Shown here in pieces: positions 1 through 7,221 of a stretch of DNA of 11,775 nucleotides. Origin of the DNA: Gemmatimonadaceae bacterium (GTDB lineage: Bacteria > Gemmatimonadota > Gemmatimonadetes > Gemmatimonadales > Gemmatimonadaceae); contig JANYKY010000407.1 of assembly GCA_025357975.1 (NCBI GenBank), forward strand, positions 1 to 11,775, written 5' to 3'. A model generated the notes under the pieces. That model was not told the origin of the DNA. It worked only from the letters and a program-made list of their open reading frames with translations, and ran no database searches. How positions within the stretch are numbered: the stretch's first letter is position 1; each line of letters starts with the position of its first letter. Position numbers and translations under genes: made by a program.

Positions 1-1421
1 TCGGTGCAGGAGCAGTTGCTGCCGGAGGATTGGTAAGCGTCTTCCGGTCACTACCCACTATCTGGCACGGGCTAAAGGGTGGCTTGAGCGATTACAACGC
101 ATCAAAAAATGAAGGCCCGCGTACGACTCTTCGCACCGACCGCGATCTGTCGATGCGCACCGTGTTGATTGGCATCATCGCTCTCGTGCTCGCAATTGCT
201 TTCGCCAACCCGCTGTACATCGGTGGCACTTCGATCATTACGCGTCTCGCCGCTGCAGTCCTGATCATCGTCTTCGGATTCCTCTTCGTCACGGTGTCGT
301 CGCGCCTCACCGGTGAAATCGGCTCATCATCAAATCCGATTTCGGGAATGACTGTCGCAACCCTGCTCCTCACCTGCCTCACATTTGTCGTGCTCGGCTG
401 GACCGGAAGTAACTACTTCGTGACCGCGCTCTCGATTGGCGCGATTGTCTGCATCGCCGCCTCCAACGGCGGAACTACCTCGCAGGATCTAAAGACAGGC
501 TATCTCATCGGCTCTACGCCGCGCTCCCAACAGATCGCGATTCTAGTCGGTGCTCTCGTGTCTGCAATCGCGCTTGGACCGATTCTTCTGAAGCTCAACG
601 CAGCTGGTTCGGTGTACGTGCCGATTGGAACGACCGTGTCAGGAATTTCGGCGGGCACGATTCAGCCCGGCGAAAAGGCTGACGTGTCCAAGCTCAGCCG
701 CCGGGAAGGAATTGAGGGAACTCTCGCAAGCGGGCCGGCAGATCCGAAAACCTATCTCGTCTGGCATCGGCAGGGTCCGCAGGGCGGAAACGCCGAGAAG
801 TATCTCGTTGACGATACCGGTACGCCCGTGTACTTCGTTGATCGCGGAATTAACGGAACGATTCGCAAACTCAGTAACGGCCAGGTCGTTCCAAAGTTCG
901 ACGCGCCGAAAGCCACACTCATGTCCTACATCATCAAGGGCATTCTCGGAGGCAAGCTTCCGTGGGCACTTGTCCTGCTCGGCGCAATGATCGCGCTCGT
1001 GCTGGAGCTATCCGGCATTCCATCGCTCGCATTCGCCGTCGGCGTGTATCTGCCACTTTCGTCGTCGTCACCAATTCTGTTCGGCGGGTTGATCAGATGG
1101 GGGGTGGACAAGTGGATCGCGAAGAAGCATGCGAAGAGCAATCTCACTGAGGACCAGCTCATCGCTGAGGGCGACAAGAGTCCTGGTGTGCTGCTCGCAT
1201 CCGGCTACATCGCCGGCGGCGCCATTGCTGGAATTATCATCGCATTCCTGGCTGGCGTTCCGTCGATGGCGGGCTTCAACAGTCGTATCGAAGCATTTGG
1301 AAACGCGAACCCGATGCGAACGGGCGCATCGGCAGATTTTCTCTCGTTGATCCCGTTTGTGATAATGATGGTAATACTGTACCTGGTCGGCAGGGAGAAG
1401 CTCCTGGCGCCGAAGGCATAA
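1..1421 (+). CDS. OPT-family oligopeptide transporter, C-terminal part (5' end outside window)
   Basis: Integral membrane transporter of the OPT (oligopeptide transporter) family, which moves small peptides or metal chelates across the inner membrane by cation coupling; the substrate cannot be read from the sequence. The frame is open from the first complete codon (position 3) and the first residues (GAGAVAAGGLVS) already look like family interior sequence, so the true start lies to the left. About 472 residues are visible, against roughly 600-700 for complete members. Family signatures are NPISGMT (333-353) and QDLKTGYL followed by GSTPRSQQ (483-530). I see about nine hydrophobic segments, split by a hydrophilic insert at roughly 610-920. 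The stop is TAA at 1419-1421, and only 56 bp separate it from the convergent protease gene, with no clear terminator between. The TTG at 30 could initiate, but this is unlikely given the conserved sequence before it. Family assignment is firm; substrate unknown. Confidence 0.88.
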   Translation, partial: GAGAVAAGGLVSVFRSLPTIWHGLKGGLSDYNASKNEGPRTTLRTDRDLSMRTVLIGIIALVLAIAFANPLYIGGTSIITRLAAAVLIIVFGFLFVTVSSRLTGEIGSSSNPISGMTVATLLLTCLTFVVLGWTGSNYFVTALSIGAIVCIAASNGGTTSQDLKTGYLIGSTPRSQQIAILVGALVSAIALGPILLKLNAAGSVYVPIGTTVSGISAGTIQPGEKADVSKLSRREGIEGTLASGPADPKTYLVWHRQGPQGGNAEKYLVDDTGTPVYFVDRGINGTIRKLSNGQVVPKFDAPKATLMSYIIKGILGGKLPWALVLLGAMIALVLELSGIPSLAFAVGVYLPLSSSSPILFGGLIRWGVDKWIAKKHAKSNLTEDQLIAEGDKSPGVLLASGYIAGGAIAGIIIAFLAGVPSMAGFNSRIEAFGNANPMRTGASADFLSLIPFVIMMVILYLVGREKLLAPKA

Positions 1422-1477
1422 ATCGATGTGGGAGAATCGAGCTGTGCGCCCGCGAACCGGTTAACGATTAGCGGCGC

Positions 1478-2458
1478 TCAGGTCGAGAATCCAAACTTTC
1501 CGGTCTCTGTCCACTCGTATTTGAGGAGTGTCCACAGATCGGAAGTTTTGCCCTTCAGCACGTAGTCGTATGGAAGCCATCCAAATCCTTTCCTGCCCCA
1601 GCTCTTCCCCCATGAGTTCAGGATTCGGAGCGCTCCTCCCGGCTTGTTGTCATCGTAGCCAACGACGACAATGGAATGGCTTCCGACAGGTTTGGCCCCG
1701 GATGCCGGATTCGAAATGAAACCGGTTTTCAGCGATCCGTGAACAGCTTCTGCATAGAGCGGGAATTCGAGACTCATCGGTATTCCGGCCGCGAGGTGTT
1801 GCTTCATGAAGTGCAGCAGCTGCGCCGGACGGATTTTCAGCTTGCCTGACGCGTCTCGCGCATCGAGCCTGTAGAAAGTTATCGCCTTGTGATTGGCGGC
1901 GAGCGCATAGCAGAACGCGCTCGGGTCTGCCTTCAATTCATCCGCCGCCCCGGGGCCGGTCACGTCCGGATAGGGAAAGAATTTTTCATGCGGCGCTCCG
2001 AGAATTTTCAGTGCGCCGATGGCCTGGCGAATGTAGACGCCCTGAAGTTCAGTCGGCCCGATCGCCGTTCCAGAAAGGTGTTTCGCTGCGCGGAATAGAA
2101 ACCGCCGCGATGGTGACGCCGACCTCCCGAACGCACGCTTCTCGAAATATTCGACCATCTCAGCAACCACGTGCACGGAGCACGTATCGAAATTTCCCTG
2201 CATGACAGGTTCAGGACACCACTTTCGCAAGTCGACTCTGTCAGGTAGCGGCTTTACGCTCGTCCCAGCCTTATTCAGCCGCACGCTACCGGATATAGCT
2301 CTCTTCGGTTGACCGGTCGTAGGAGGTGTGATTCCGGCCTGATCGAGCAGTTTCCCGACTTCCGGGGACTCGAAAGTGTAGTCCCTCTCGTCGAGAGCAA
2401 CGGGCTTGTGTCCCGTGAAGATGTGCTTGTCCGATAATTGATGCAGGGTGCGTGGCAT
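1478..2458 (-). CDS. Papain-like C1A cysteine protease, apparently without signal peptide
   Basis: Peptidase of family C1A (papain fold), 326 residues. The catalytic set is visible: oxyanion-hole Gln87 and nucleophile Cys93 in QGNFDTCS (Gln-to-Cys spacing of six, as in papain), His261 in GSHSIVVVGYDD, and Asn281 in NSWGKSWG followed by a GFGWLPYDYV tail. The first cysteine of the usual QGxCGSCW motif is Phe90 here, so the classical active-site disulfide is absent. The N-terminus is hydrophilic with no signal peptide or membrane segment, and the first 70 or so residues could act as a short propeptide-like extension. Together these suggest a cytoplasmic enzyme, which is unusual for the family. 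The start is ATG at 2456-2458 with only a weak AG-rich ribosome site. It is divergent from the kinase gene with 34 bp between starts, so the two may share a control region. The substrate is unknown; processing of the nearby peptide precursor is conceivable but unsupported. Confidence 0.85.
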   Translation of the reverse strand: MPRTLHQLSDKHIFTGHKPVALDERDYTFESPEVGKLLDQAGITPPTTGQPKRAISGSVRLNKAGTSVKPLPDRVDLRKWCPEPVMQGNFDTCSVHVVAEMVEYFEKRAFGRSASPSRRFLFRAAKHLSGTAIGPTELQGVYIRQAIGALKILGAPHEKFFPYPDVTGPGAADELKADPSAFCYALAANHKAITFYRLDARDASGKLKIRPAQLLHFMKQHLAAGIPMSLEFPLYAEAVHGSLKTGFISNPASGAKPVGSHSIVVVGYDDNKPGGALRILNSWGKSWGRKGFGWLPYDYVLKGKTSDLWTLLKYEWTETGKFGFST

Positions 2459-2492
2459 TTCTTACTATCGTCCCGGTGAAGACGAACGTAAA

Positions 2493-5400
2493 ATGGCACC
2501 TGTGGTCGTCCCCCGAAACTCTACCGGCCTCGCGCCGGACACTGCCTCATCTGAGCCACCGCCGACAGGTCTGGCTGGAATAACGCTTGGTCCCTGCCGC
2601 CTGATTGACATCCTCGGGTCGGGCGGCATGGGACAAGTGTACCTGGCCGAGATGGAAGTCGACCGGCCTTACGCGGCTCGTGGCGACAAAGTCGCGGTAA
2701 AAATTCTTCACTCCATTCTGATGGGTGATGAAGAGTTCGTCCTCCGTTTTGATCGCGAAGCGCGCGTCGGCATGTCAATCGAGAATCTTCGTGTTGCGCG
2801 AAGCTATGAAGCCGGGGCCGAAACGGTTAACGGCCGCCACATCATGTACATCGTCATCGAGTATGTGGAGGGTGTTCCGTTACGACGGCTGATCAACGAT
2901 CTCGGGACTCTCTCCGAGGCGTTGTTGCGCGACCTCTCAGCCGAAGTTGCGCAGGGGCTGGCAGCAGTGCACAGCGCCGGTGCTGTTCATCGTGATATCA
3001 AGCCGGAAAACGTGCTTATCACTCCTGATCATCACGTGAAGATCATGGATCTTGGCATCGTTCACCTCGCGTCTGGAGACACTCGGCTGACGCGAGCGGG
3101 GATGGCCGTTGGAACATTCAACTACGCTGCGCCGGAGCAGTTGAGCGGAGAGGTCGTCGGGCCTGCTGCAGATATGTATGCACTCGGCGTGATGATGTAC
3201 GAAGCCGCAACGCATATCCAGCCGTTCGCCTCCGAGAACGCCGCTGCGACAATGTGGCGACAGTATCAACTCGTTCCGAAACGACTTGGTGACATTGACG
3301 GACGCTTGAGTCCGTTCATCGAAGAAATGGTTGCTACGCTACTCGAAAAAGATCCGGAGAAGCGCGTCTTCACGGCAGAGATGCTCGAGCAGGTACTGCG
3401 TGAAGGCGAATCATCCGCCTGGTGGTTGTCCCGGGAATTGGCCGCTCGCATCGCCGAGGGAGGACATGCCCTTCGAAAGGCCGGCATTACCCGCGACGCG
3501 GCGTTTGTGGGACGCGCCGCCGAGTTGGCGAAGCTCGCCAATCTGGCCACCGAAATTTCTGAAGGCGGCGGCGGCAAGGTTGTGCTGATCGAAGGCGATA
3601 CCGGAATCGGGAAATCGAGGCTTCTCGATGAGTTCGTGCGACGAATCGAATCCACTACGCCGCGCCCGACGGTGCTTTACGGATCCTGTCCACCCGACGG
3701 AACCGGATATTCGGGGATCGCGAACGCAGTCGTTGATTATTTCGGCGTGGGAGCCATCGACGCTCGTCTGGCAGGATTCGTCGCCGGCCCACCGGCCCTC
3801 GTCGCTGCATTTTCGACACTGCTCACCGGCATCGGCATGACGGCTGGGCAGAGAATGTCCGACGACACGGTTCAGGGGTTATTCGCCGAGCTTGCCAATA
3901 ACATTTCAAAGCGCCGGCCTGTCATCTGGATCATCGACAACGTCCACTTTGCATCGCAGGAAACGCAGCGGGTCATCCGGCTTCTCGCTCGCAAAGCCGC
4001 AACAAACCAGATTTTTCTGGTTCTTTCCGGCCGCTCTTCTTCCGCGCTCGACAATATCGTCAACGACGCGTTGTTTTCTTTAGTCGACCGCGTCAACCTC
4101 CCCGCCCTCTCTTCCCGGGAGGTCGTTGAGCTTGTCACACAAAAAGTTTCGCGGCCGAGTCTGGCCGAGGATCTCGGTGAAGTCCTGGCTGAGCGTCTCG
4201 ATGGAAATCCGTTGTTCATCCTCGAGACCCTGCGTCAATTCGAGGATGATGGAACCATCATCGAGCTCATCGAAAATCCCGCGGCTGGTCGCCGGCGAAT
4301 TGACGCAAGCGCAGCCGTGGCTTCTGTGCGCGGGCTGGTATTGTCGCGAATTCGGCATCTTTCCGATGAGGAGCGATCTCTGGTTGAGATCGCCGCGACG
4401 ATTGGATACGAATTCGAGCCGGACCTGGTTAGCCGTGTCGCCGGCGAGGCAAGACTAGGGGTTCTGCAGACTCTCGCAGCCCTCGAGCGCCGCACGGGCA
4501 TCGTTCGCTCCGCCGGCTCTGCGTTTCGGTTCGATCTCCACGAGCTGCGCGAGGCGGTTTACGACACGATGTCGCCAATGCTGCGCGTCGCCTATCACGG
4601 CGAAGTAGCGGCTGCTTACCGTGCGCGGTTGGAGGCCACACTTGTCTCTGGACCGGATTCCGTTTTTCTGGCGACTCACTATTTGAAAGGTCATCAGTTG
4701 GCAGAGGGCCTGAGCTTTGTCGGGCCCGCGCTGGAATACTTCGCCGCATCATACGGGGTGGACAAGAAGGGCGCGGATCTCGCCGACCTGGCGATACACG
4801 GGATGGGCAGTGCGCACACCGTACTCGAGTGTGAGATCCAGCTTCGCCGCGCGGAATTCCTCCATCGGCTCGGCAGAACCGACGACCAGCGGCTCGCCGC
4901 TGAAGCTGCTTTGAAGACAGCCAATCGGCTGGGTGATGACTCATTGCGCGCGCGGAGCGGTCTGACGCTTGCGCGCTCGCAAATTCTGGTCGGCGAATAT
5001 AGCGCGGCCGAAAAACTACTCAAAAAATCGCTCCCCCTTGCTGAGGCAAATGGCGATCGATCTACAGAAATCGGGATCGTTGGCAGTCTTGGCCGCGTTT
5101 ATCTGCTGTCTGGCAGGCTTTCCGACGCGCACTCGGCGTTCGAGCGTGAGATCGCGATCGCGCGTGATCTGTCGGACAGCCGTCTCGAATGCCGCGCGCT
5201 GGGAACTCTGAGCAACCTGCTTCTCAGTCAGAATGAACACGATGAAGCGCTCCATTATCTCGAGCGCGAAATGGCGATTTCGCAGAAGATCGGATATCGC
5301 GAGAGCGAGATCACTGCTTCATTCGGTCTGGGAGTAGTGAGGCTGTGGAGAGGTGAGCATGGTCTTGCAGCCGGACACCTCAATCACCAACTGTCCATCA

Positions 5401-6047
5401 CTCGTGACCTCGCGCACGGCGGAGCGCTCGCGCATTTCGGTCTCGTTCAATACTGGTACGAGTGCGGACAACTCGCCGAGGCCGAACGTCACTTGCAGCT
5501 TGCAATGGACAGGGCCCAGGCTGCGAATCTTCGCCACTTCGTTGCCTACCTTCATCTGTATGATGGTGAGATAAAGCGCGCTCTGGGACAACTGCCGGAA
5601 GCGTTGGTATCATATCATGAAGCCCTCGCTGGAAGCACTGCGCTCGGCGCGCAAATGACGATCGCTGAAACTGCACTCGCCATCGGCAGATTATTGCTGG
5701 AGACTGGTGACAACGAGGGTGCGCGCGCATTCCTCATTCAATCGCGCGACCTTGTTAATGAGCTGCACTTGTCTGCACCTGGTCCATTGCCCGCCGCATA
5801 TCTCGCCACGCTCGGTGACGAAGATCCGTCGACGATCCAGTACGAGCCGATGGGACGCTCTTCGGGTTGGGTGGAGCTTCATCTGGTCTTGCATCGCCTT
5901 GGCGGCGGAATGTTTCATCTCACGCGCGCAGGCCTGGTCCTGGAACGAATGTCATCGCACCTCGATGAACAGGAGCGCGAGCTGTTCTGGTCGAGTTATC
6001 CGAATGCCCGGGAATACCGCCGTATCTCTTTGCTCGGAAGCAGATAA
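2493..6047 (+). CDS. Ser/Thr protein kinase fused to AAA/STAND ATPase and TPR domain
   Basis: Large cytoplasmic signalling protein of 1184 residues from ATG 2493. An Hanks-type kinase domain spans about residues 32-305: Gly-rich loop GSGGMGQVY (42-50), ATP-anchoring Lys70 (VAVK), catalytic HRDIKPEN (166-173), DLG in place of DFG (186-188) and APE (213-215). All catalytic residues are present, so it should be active. An AAA_16/STAND-type ATPase follows: VGR box near 339, Walker A GDTGIGKS (368-375), Walker B-like VIWIIDN (477-483) and GNPLF (571-575). From about 780 to 1110 there are helical TPR-type repeats, typical of a ligand- or partner-sensing scaffold. No membrane segment is seen. This layout matches PknK-like and myxobacterial regulators that link phosphorylation to an NTP-driven switch. 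An in-frame GTG at 2448 would add 15 residues and overlap the divergent gene; I prefer ATG 2493, although its GGTGA ribosome site (2475-2479) is distant. The peptide-methylase block begins 94 bp downstream, so co-transcription or regulation is possible but unproven. Confidence 0.9.
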   Translation: MAPVVVPRNSTGLAPDTASSEPPPTGLAGITLGPCRLIDILGSGGMGQVYLAEMEVDRPYAARGDKVAVKILHSILMGDEEFVLRFDREARVGMSIENLRVARSYEAGAETVNGRHIMYIVIEYVEGVPLRRLINDLGTLSEALLRDLSAEVAQGLAAVHSAGAVHRDIKPENVLITPDHHVKIMDLGIVHLASGDTRLTRAGMAVGTFNYAAPEQLSGEVVGPAADMYALGVMMYEAATHIQPFASENAAATMWRQYQLVPKRLGDIDGRLSPFIEEMVATLLEKDPEKRVFTAEMLEQVLREGESSAWWLSRELAARIAEGGHALRKAGITRDAAFVGRAAELAKLANLATEISEGGGGKVVLIEGDTGIGKSRLLDEFVRRIESTTPRPTVLYGSCPPDGTGYSGIANAVVDYFGVGAIDARLAGFVAGPPALVAAFSTLLTGIGMTAGQRMSDDTVQGLFAELANNISKRRPVIWIIDNVHFASQETQRVIRLLARKAATNQIFLVLSGRSSSALDNIVNDALFSLVDRVNLPALSSREVVELVTQKVSRPSLAEDLGEVLAERLDGNPLFILETLRQFEDDGTIIELIENPAAGRRRIDASAAVASVRGLVLSRIRHLSDEERSLVEIAATIGYEFEPDLVSRVAGEARLGVLQTLAALERRTGIVRSAGSAFRFDLHELREAVYDTMSPMLRVAYHGEVAAAYRARLEATLVSGPDSVFLATHYLKGHQLAEGLSFVGPALEYFAASYGVDKKGADLADLAIHGMGSAHTVLECEIQLRRAEFLHRLGRTDDQRLAAEAALKTANRLGDDSLRARSGLTLARSQILVGEYSAAEKLLKKSLPLAEANGDRSTEIGIVGSLGRVYLLSGRLSDAHSAFEREIAIARDLSDSRLECRALGTLSNLLLSQNEHDEALHYLEREMAISQKIGYRESEITASFGLGVVRLWRGEHGLAAGHLNHQLSITRDLAHGGALAHFGLVQYWYECGQLAEAERHLQLAMDRAQAANLRHFVAYLHLYDGEIKRALGQLPEALVSYHEALAGSTALGAQMTIAETALAIGRLLLETGDNEGARAFLIQSRDLVNELHLSAPGPLPAAYLATLGDEDPSTIQYEPMGRSSGWVELHLVLHRLGGGMFHLTRAGLVLERMSSHLDEQERELFWSSYPNAREYRRISLLGSR

Positions 6048-6141
6048 TGCCGCACCATACGTTTTCTATTGACGGATGAGGATTGAATGTTCACGTTCCC
6101 ACGCCTGATACCGCAGTAACTGACAAAACGCCGAGGAATAC

Positions 6142-6351
6142 ATGTCGCACAAACAGACAGCGGATTTCATCAACCACCTCTCGAACGATCCGATGGCCAG
6201 AGAGGAATACAAGAAAGATCCACACGCCGCGATGACAAAAGCGGGAATCCCGCACGAGACGCAGTCGGTGTTGCATCGTGGAGATGCAGAAGAGATCCGT
6301 AAGCACCTCGGTGACGATGCACCTCCTGGCTGTTTCCTGCTGTTTACCTGA
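6142..6351 (+). CDS. Putative borosin-type RiPP precursor peptide (LigA-like leader, short hydrophobic core)
   Basis: Small protein of 69 residues, ATG at 6142 with ribosome site GAGG (6133-6136) five bases upstream. Residues 1-57 are polar and predicted helical, with the pattern DFINHLSNDP, EEYKKDPHAAM, AGI, VLHRGD and EIRKHL (final L at 56). This is the repeat-of-helices pattern of LigA-like (protocatechuate 4,5-dioxygenase alpha-subunit) domains, which split-borosin precursors such as Shewanella SonA use as the methyltransferase-binding leader. The chain then changes to DDAPPG and ends in CFLLFT (64-69), a hydrophobic tail expected to be the modified core. In fungal and bacterial borosins, backbone amides of such hydrophobic core residues are alpha-N-methylated; which residues are modified here is inference. 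The next gene is a methyltransferase of the matching family, which is the strongest support. Nif11-like or stand-alone LigA-like annotation is the alternative; no LigB partner is nearby. Homology was judged by eye. Confidence 0.78.
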   Translation: MSHKQTADFINHLSNDPMAREEYKKDPHAAMTKAGIPHETQSVLHRGDAEEIRKHLGDDAPPGCFLLFT

Positions 6352-6360
6352 ACAGGAAAC
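6332..6360 (+). promoter_or_regulatory. Inverted repeat over the precursor stop codon, possible attenuator or processing hairpin
   Basis: GTTTCCTG (6332-6339) pairs perfectly with CAGGAAAC (6353-6360), leaving a 13-base loop that holds the last core codons and the stop. An alternative inner register, CTGTT (6340-6344) with AACAG (6351-6355), is also possible. There is no following T-run, so it is not a standard terminator. Hairpins after RiPP precursor genes often keep precursor mRNA above enzyme mRNA; that role is inference here. Confidence 0.35.
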
Positions 6361-6418
6361 CCTGCGTCCACGCTGCGACGTGCGTTCTGTAGAGCCAACG
6401 GAGAAATCGTTCAGCACC

Positions 6419-7201
6419 GTGGGCTCACTCGACGTCGTGGGGTTGGGGTTTCTGGGAATCGGTCAGATTACGCCCGAGTCGCTCTCGTGCATTCGCCAGG
6501 CTGACAAGCTTTTTTATCTGGGAAGCGATGCACTCGGGCGGGAATGGCTTCGGGGTCAGAACGCCAGTCTTGAATCGCTGTATGATGCTTATTCTGCCGG
6601 CAAGAATCGGCTCGAGTCGTACGAGGAGATGATTCAACGCATGCTCGCGCCGGTGCGTGCCGGTGAGCGGGCGTGTGTCGCGTTCTACGGACATCCAGGT
6701 GTCTTCGTATTCCCTTCGCATGAAGCGATCGCGCGGGCGAGGCGCGAGGGGCATTCGGCAACGATGTATCCGGCAATCTCCGCGGAAGATTGCCTTTTTG
6801 CCGACCTCGAGATCGATCCGACCGATTTTGGATGCGCCAGTTACGAAGCCACTGATTTTCTAGTTCGGCCGCGACGGGTTGATACGAGCGCGGCCCTCAT
6901 TCTATGGCAGGCTGGTGGGATCGGTGTCACCACATATGAAAACGGCCTGGAGTGGAATCCCGAAGGCGTGCGGCTGCTCACTGAGCGGTTGATGCAGCTC
7001 TACGGGGACGCGCACGAGGTCGTCGTCTACGAAGCTGCGGTAATCCCGGTGTGCGATCCTGTCATCATTCGCGTGTGTGTGGAGCAGTTGCCCAGTGTTC
7101 GCGTGTCAGTCTATTCGACTCTCTACGTTCCTCCATTGATCGTACGCGATCCGATTCGGCAGGATGATCTGCTGAGGCTCGGTCAGGGAAATTTCACCTG
7201 A
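6419..7201 (+). CDS. Borosin-type peptide backbone N-methyltransferase (tetrapyrrole-methylase fold), catalytic set intact
   Basis: SAM-dependent methyltransferase of the tetrapyrrole-methylase (TP-methylase) superfamily, 260 residues, expected to N-methylate backbone amides of the precursor encoded just upstream. The start is GTG 6419, giving MGSLDVVGLG, which matches the MGSL-x-x-VGTG opening of SonM-type enzymes as I recall it. GGAG at 6400-6403 is a rather distant ribosome site. The longer frame from ATG 6278 overlaps the precursor gene and is rejected. Visible parts: the N-terminal Gly-rich strand-loop (5-16), Tyr55, Tyr58, Arg64 and Tyr68 in LYDAY...KNRLESYEEM, YGHPG (90-94), PAISAEDCLFADLEIDP (118-134), YEATDF, VVVYEAA and SVYSTLYVP. 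The Tyr/Tyr/Arg/Tyr spacing (3, 6, 4) equals that of Tyr63/Tyr66/Arg72/Tyr76 in fungal OphMA. A gap of 67 bp separates it from the precursor. A cobalamin or siroheme methylase is the alternative, but no such pathway genes are here. Confidence 0.85.
   Translation: MGSLDVVGLGFLGIGQITPESLSCIRQADKLFYLGSDALGREWLRGQNASLESLYDAYSAGKNRLESYEEMIQRMLAPVRAGERACVAFYGHPGVFVFPSHEAIARARREGHSATMYPAISAEDCLFADLEIDPTDFGCASYEATDFLVRPRRVDTSAALILWQAGGIGVTTYENGLEWNPEGVRLLTERLMQLYGDAHEVVVYEAAVIPVCDPVIIRVCVEQLPSVRVSVYSTLYVPPLIVRDPIRQDDLLRLGQGNFT
7185..7190 (+). promoter_or_regulatory. Ribosome-binding-site candidate AGGGAA favouring a CTG start for the second methylase
   Basis: AGGGAA lies seven bases before CTG 7198 and inside the end of the first methylase gene. 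No comparable purine-rich site precedes GTG 7222. With the missing GSLI family segment encoded at 7210-7221, this argues for initiation upstream of 7222, possibly at CTG 7198 in a stop-start overlap (CTGA). Confidence 0.35.
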
Positions 7202-7221
7202 ACGCCAGCGGATCGCTGATC

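Noticed and set aside
2438..2468. Possible promoter TTGATG - 19 bp - TACTAT before the kinase gene
   Set aside because: Spacing is too long and the -35 match is partial; sigma-factor consensus for this organism is unknown.
4429..4944. 171-residue minus-strand frame inside the kinase gene
   Set aside because: It is antisense to a well-supported coding region, low in complexity, rich in Arg/Pro/Ser, and shows no recognisable domain.
6069..6097. TTGACG as a -35 box for the precursor gene
   Set aside because: No -10-like hexamer lies 16-18 bp downstream.
6278..6418. In-frame extension of the first methylase from ATG 6278
   Set aside because: It overlaps the precursor gene in another frame, encodes no family sequence, and the conserved MGSL opening begins exactly at GTG 6419.
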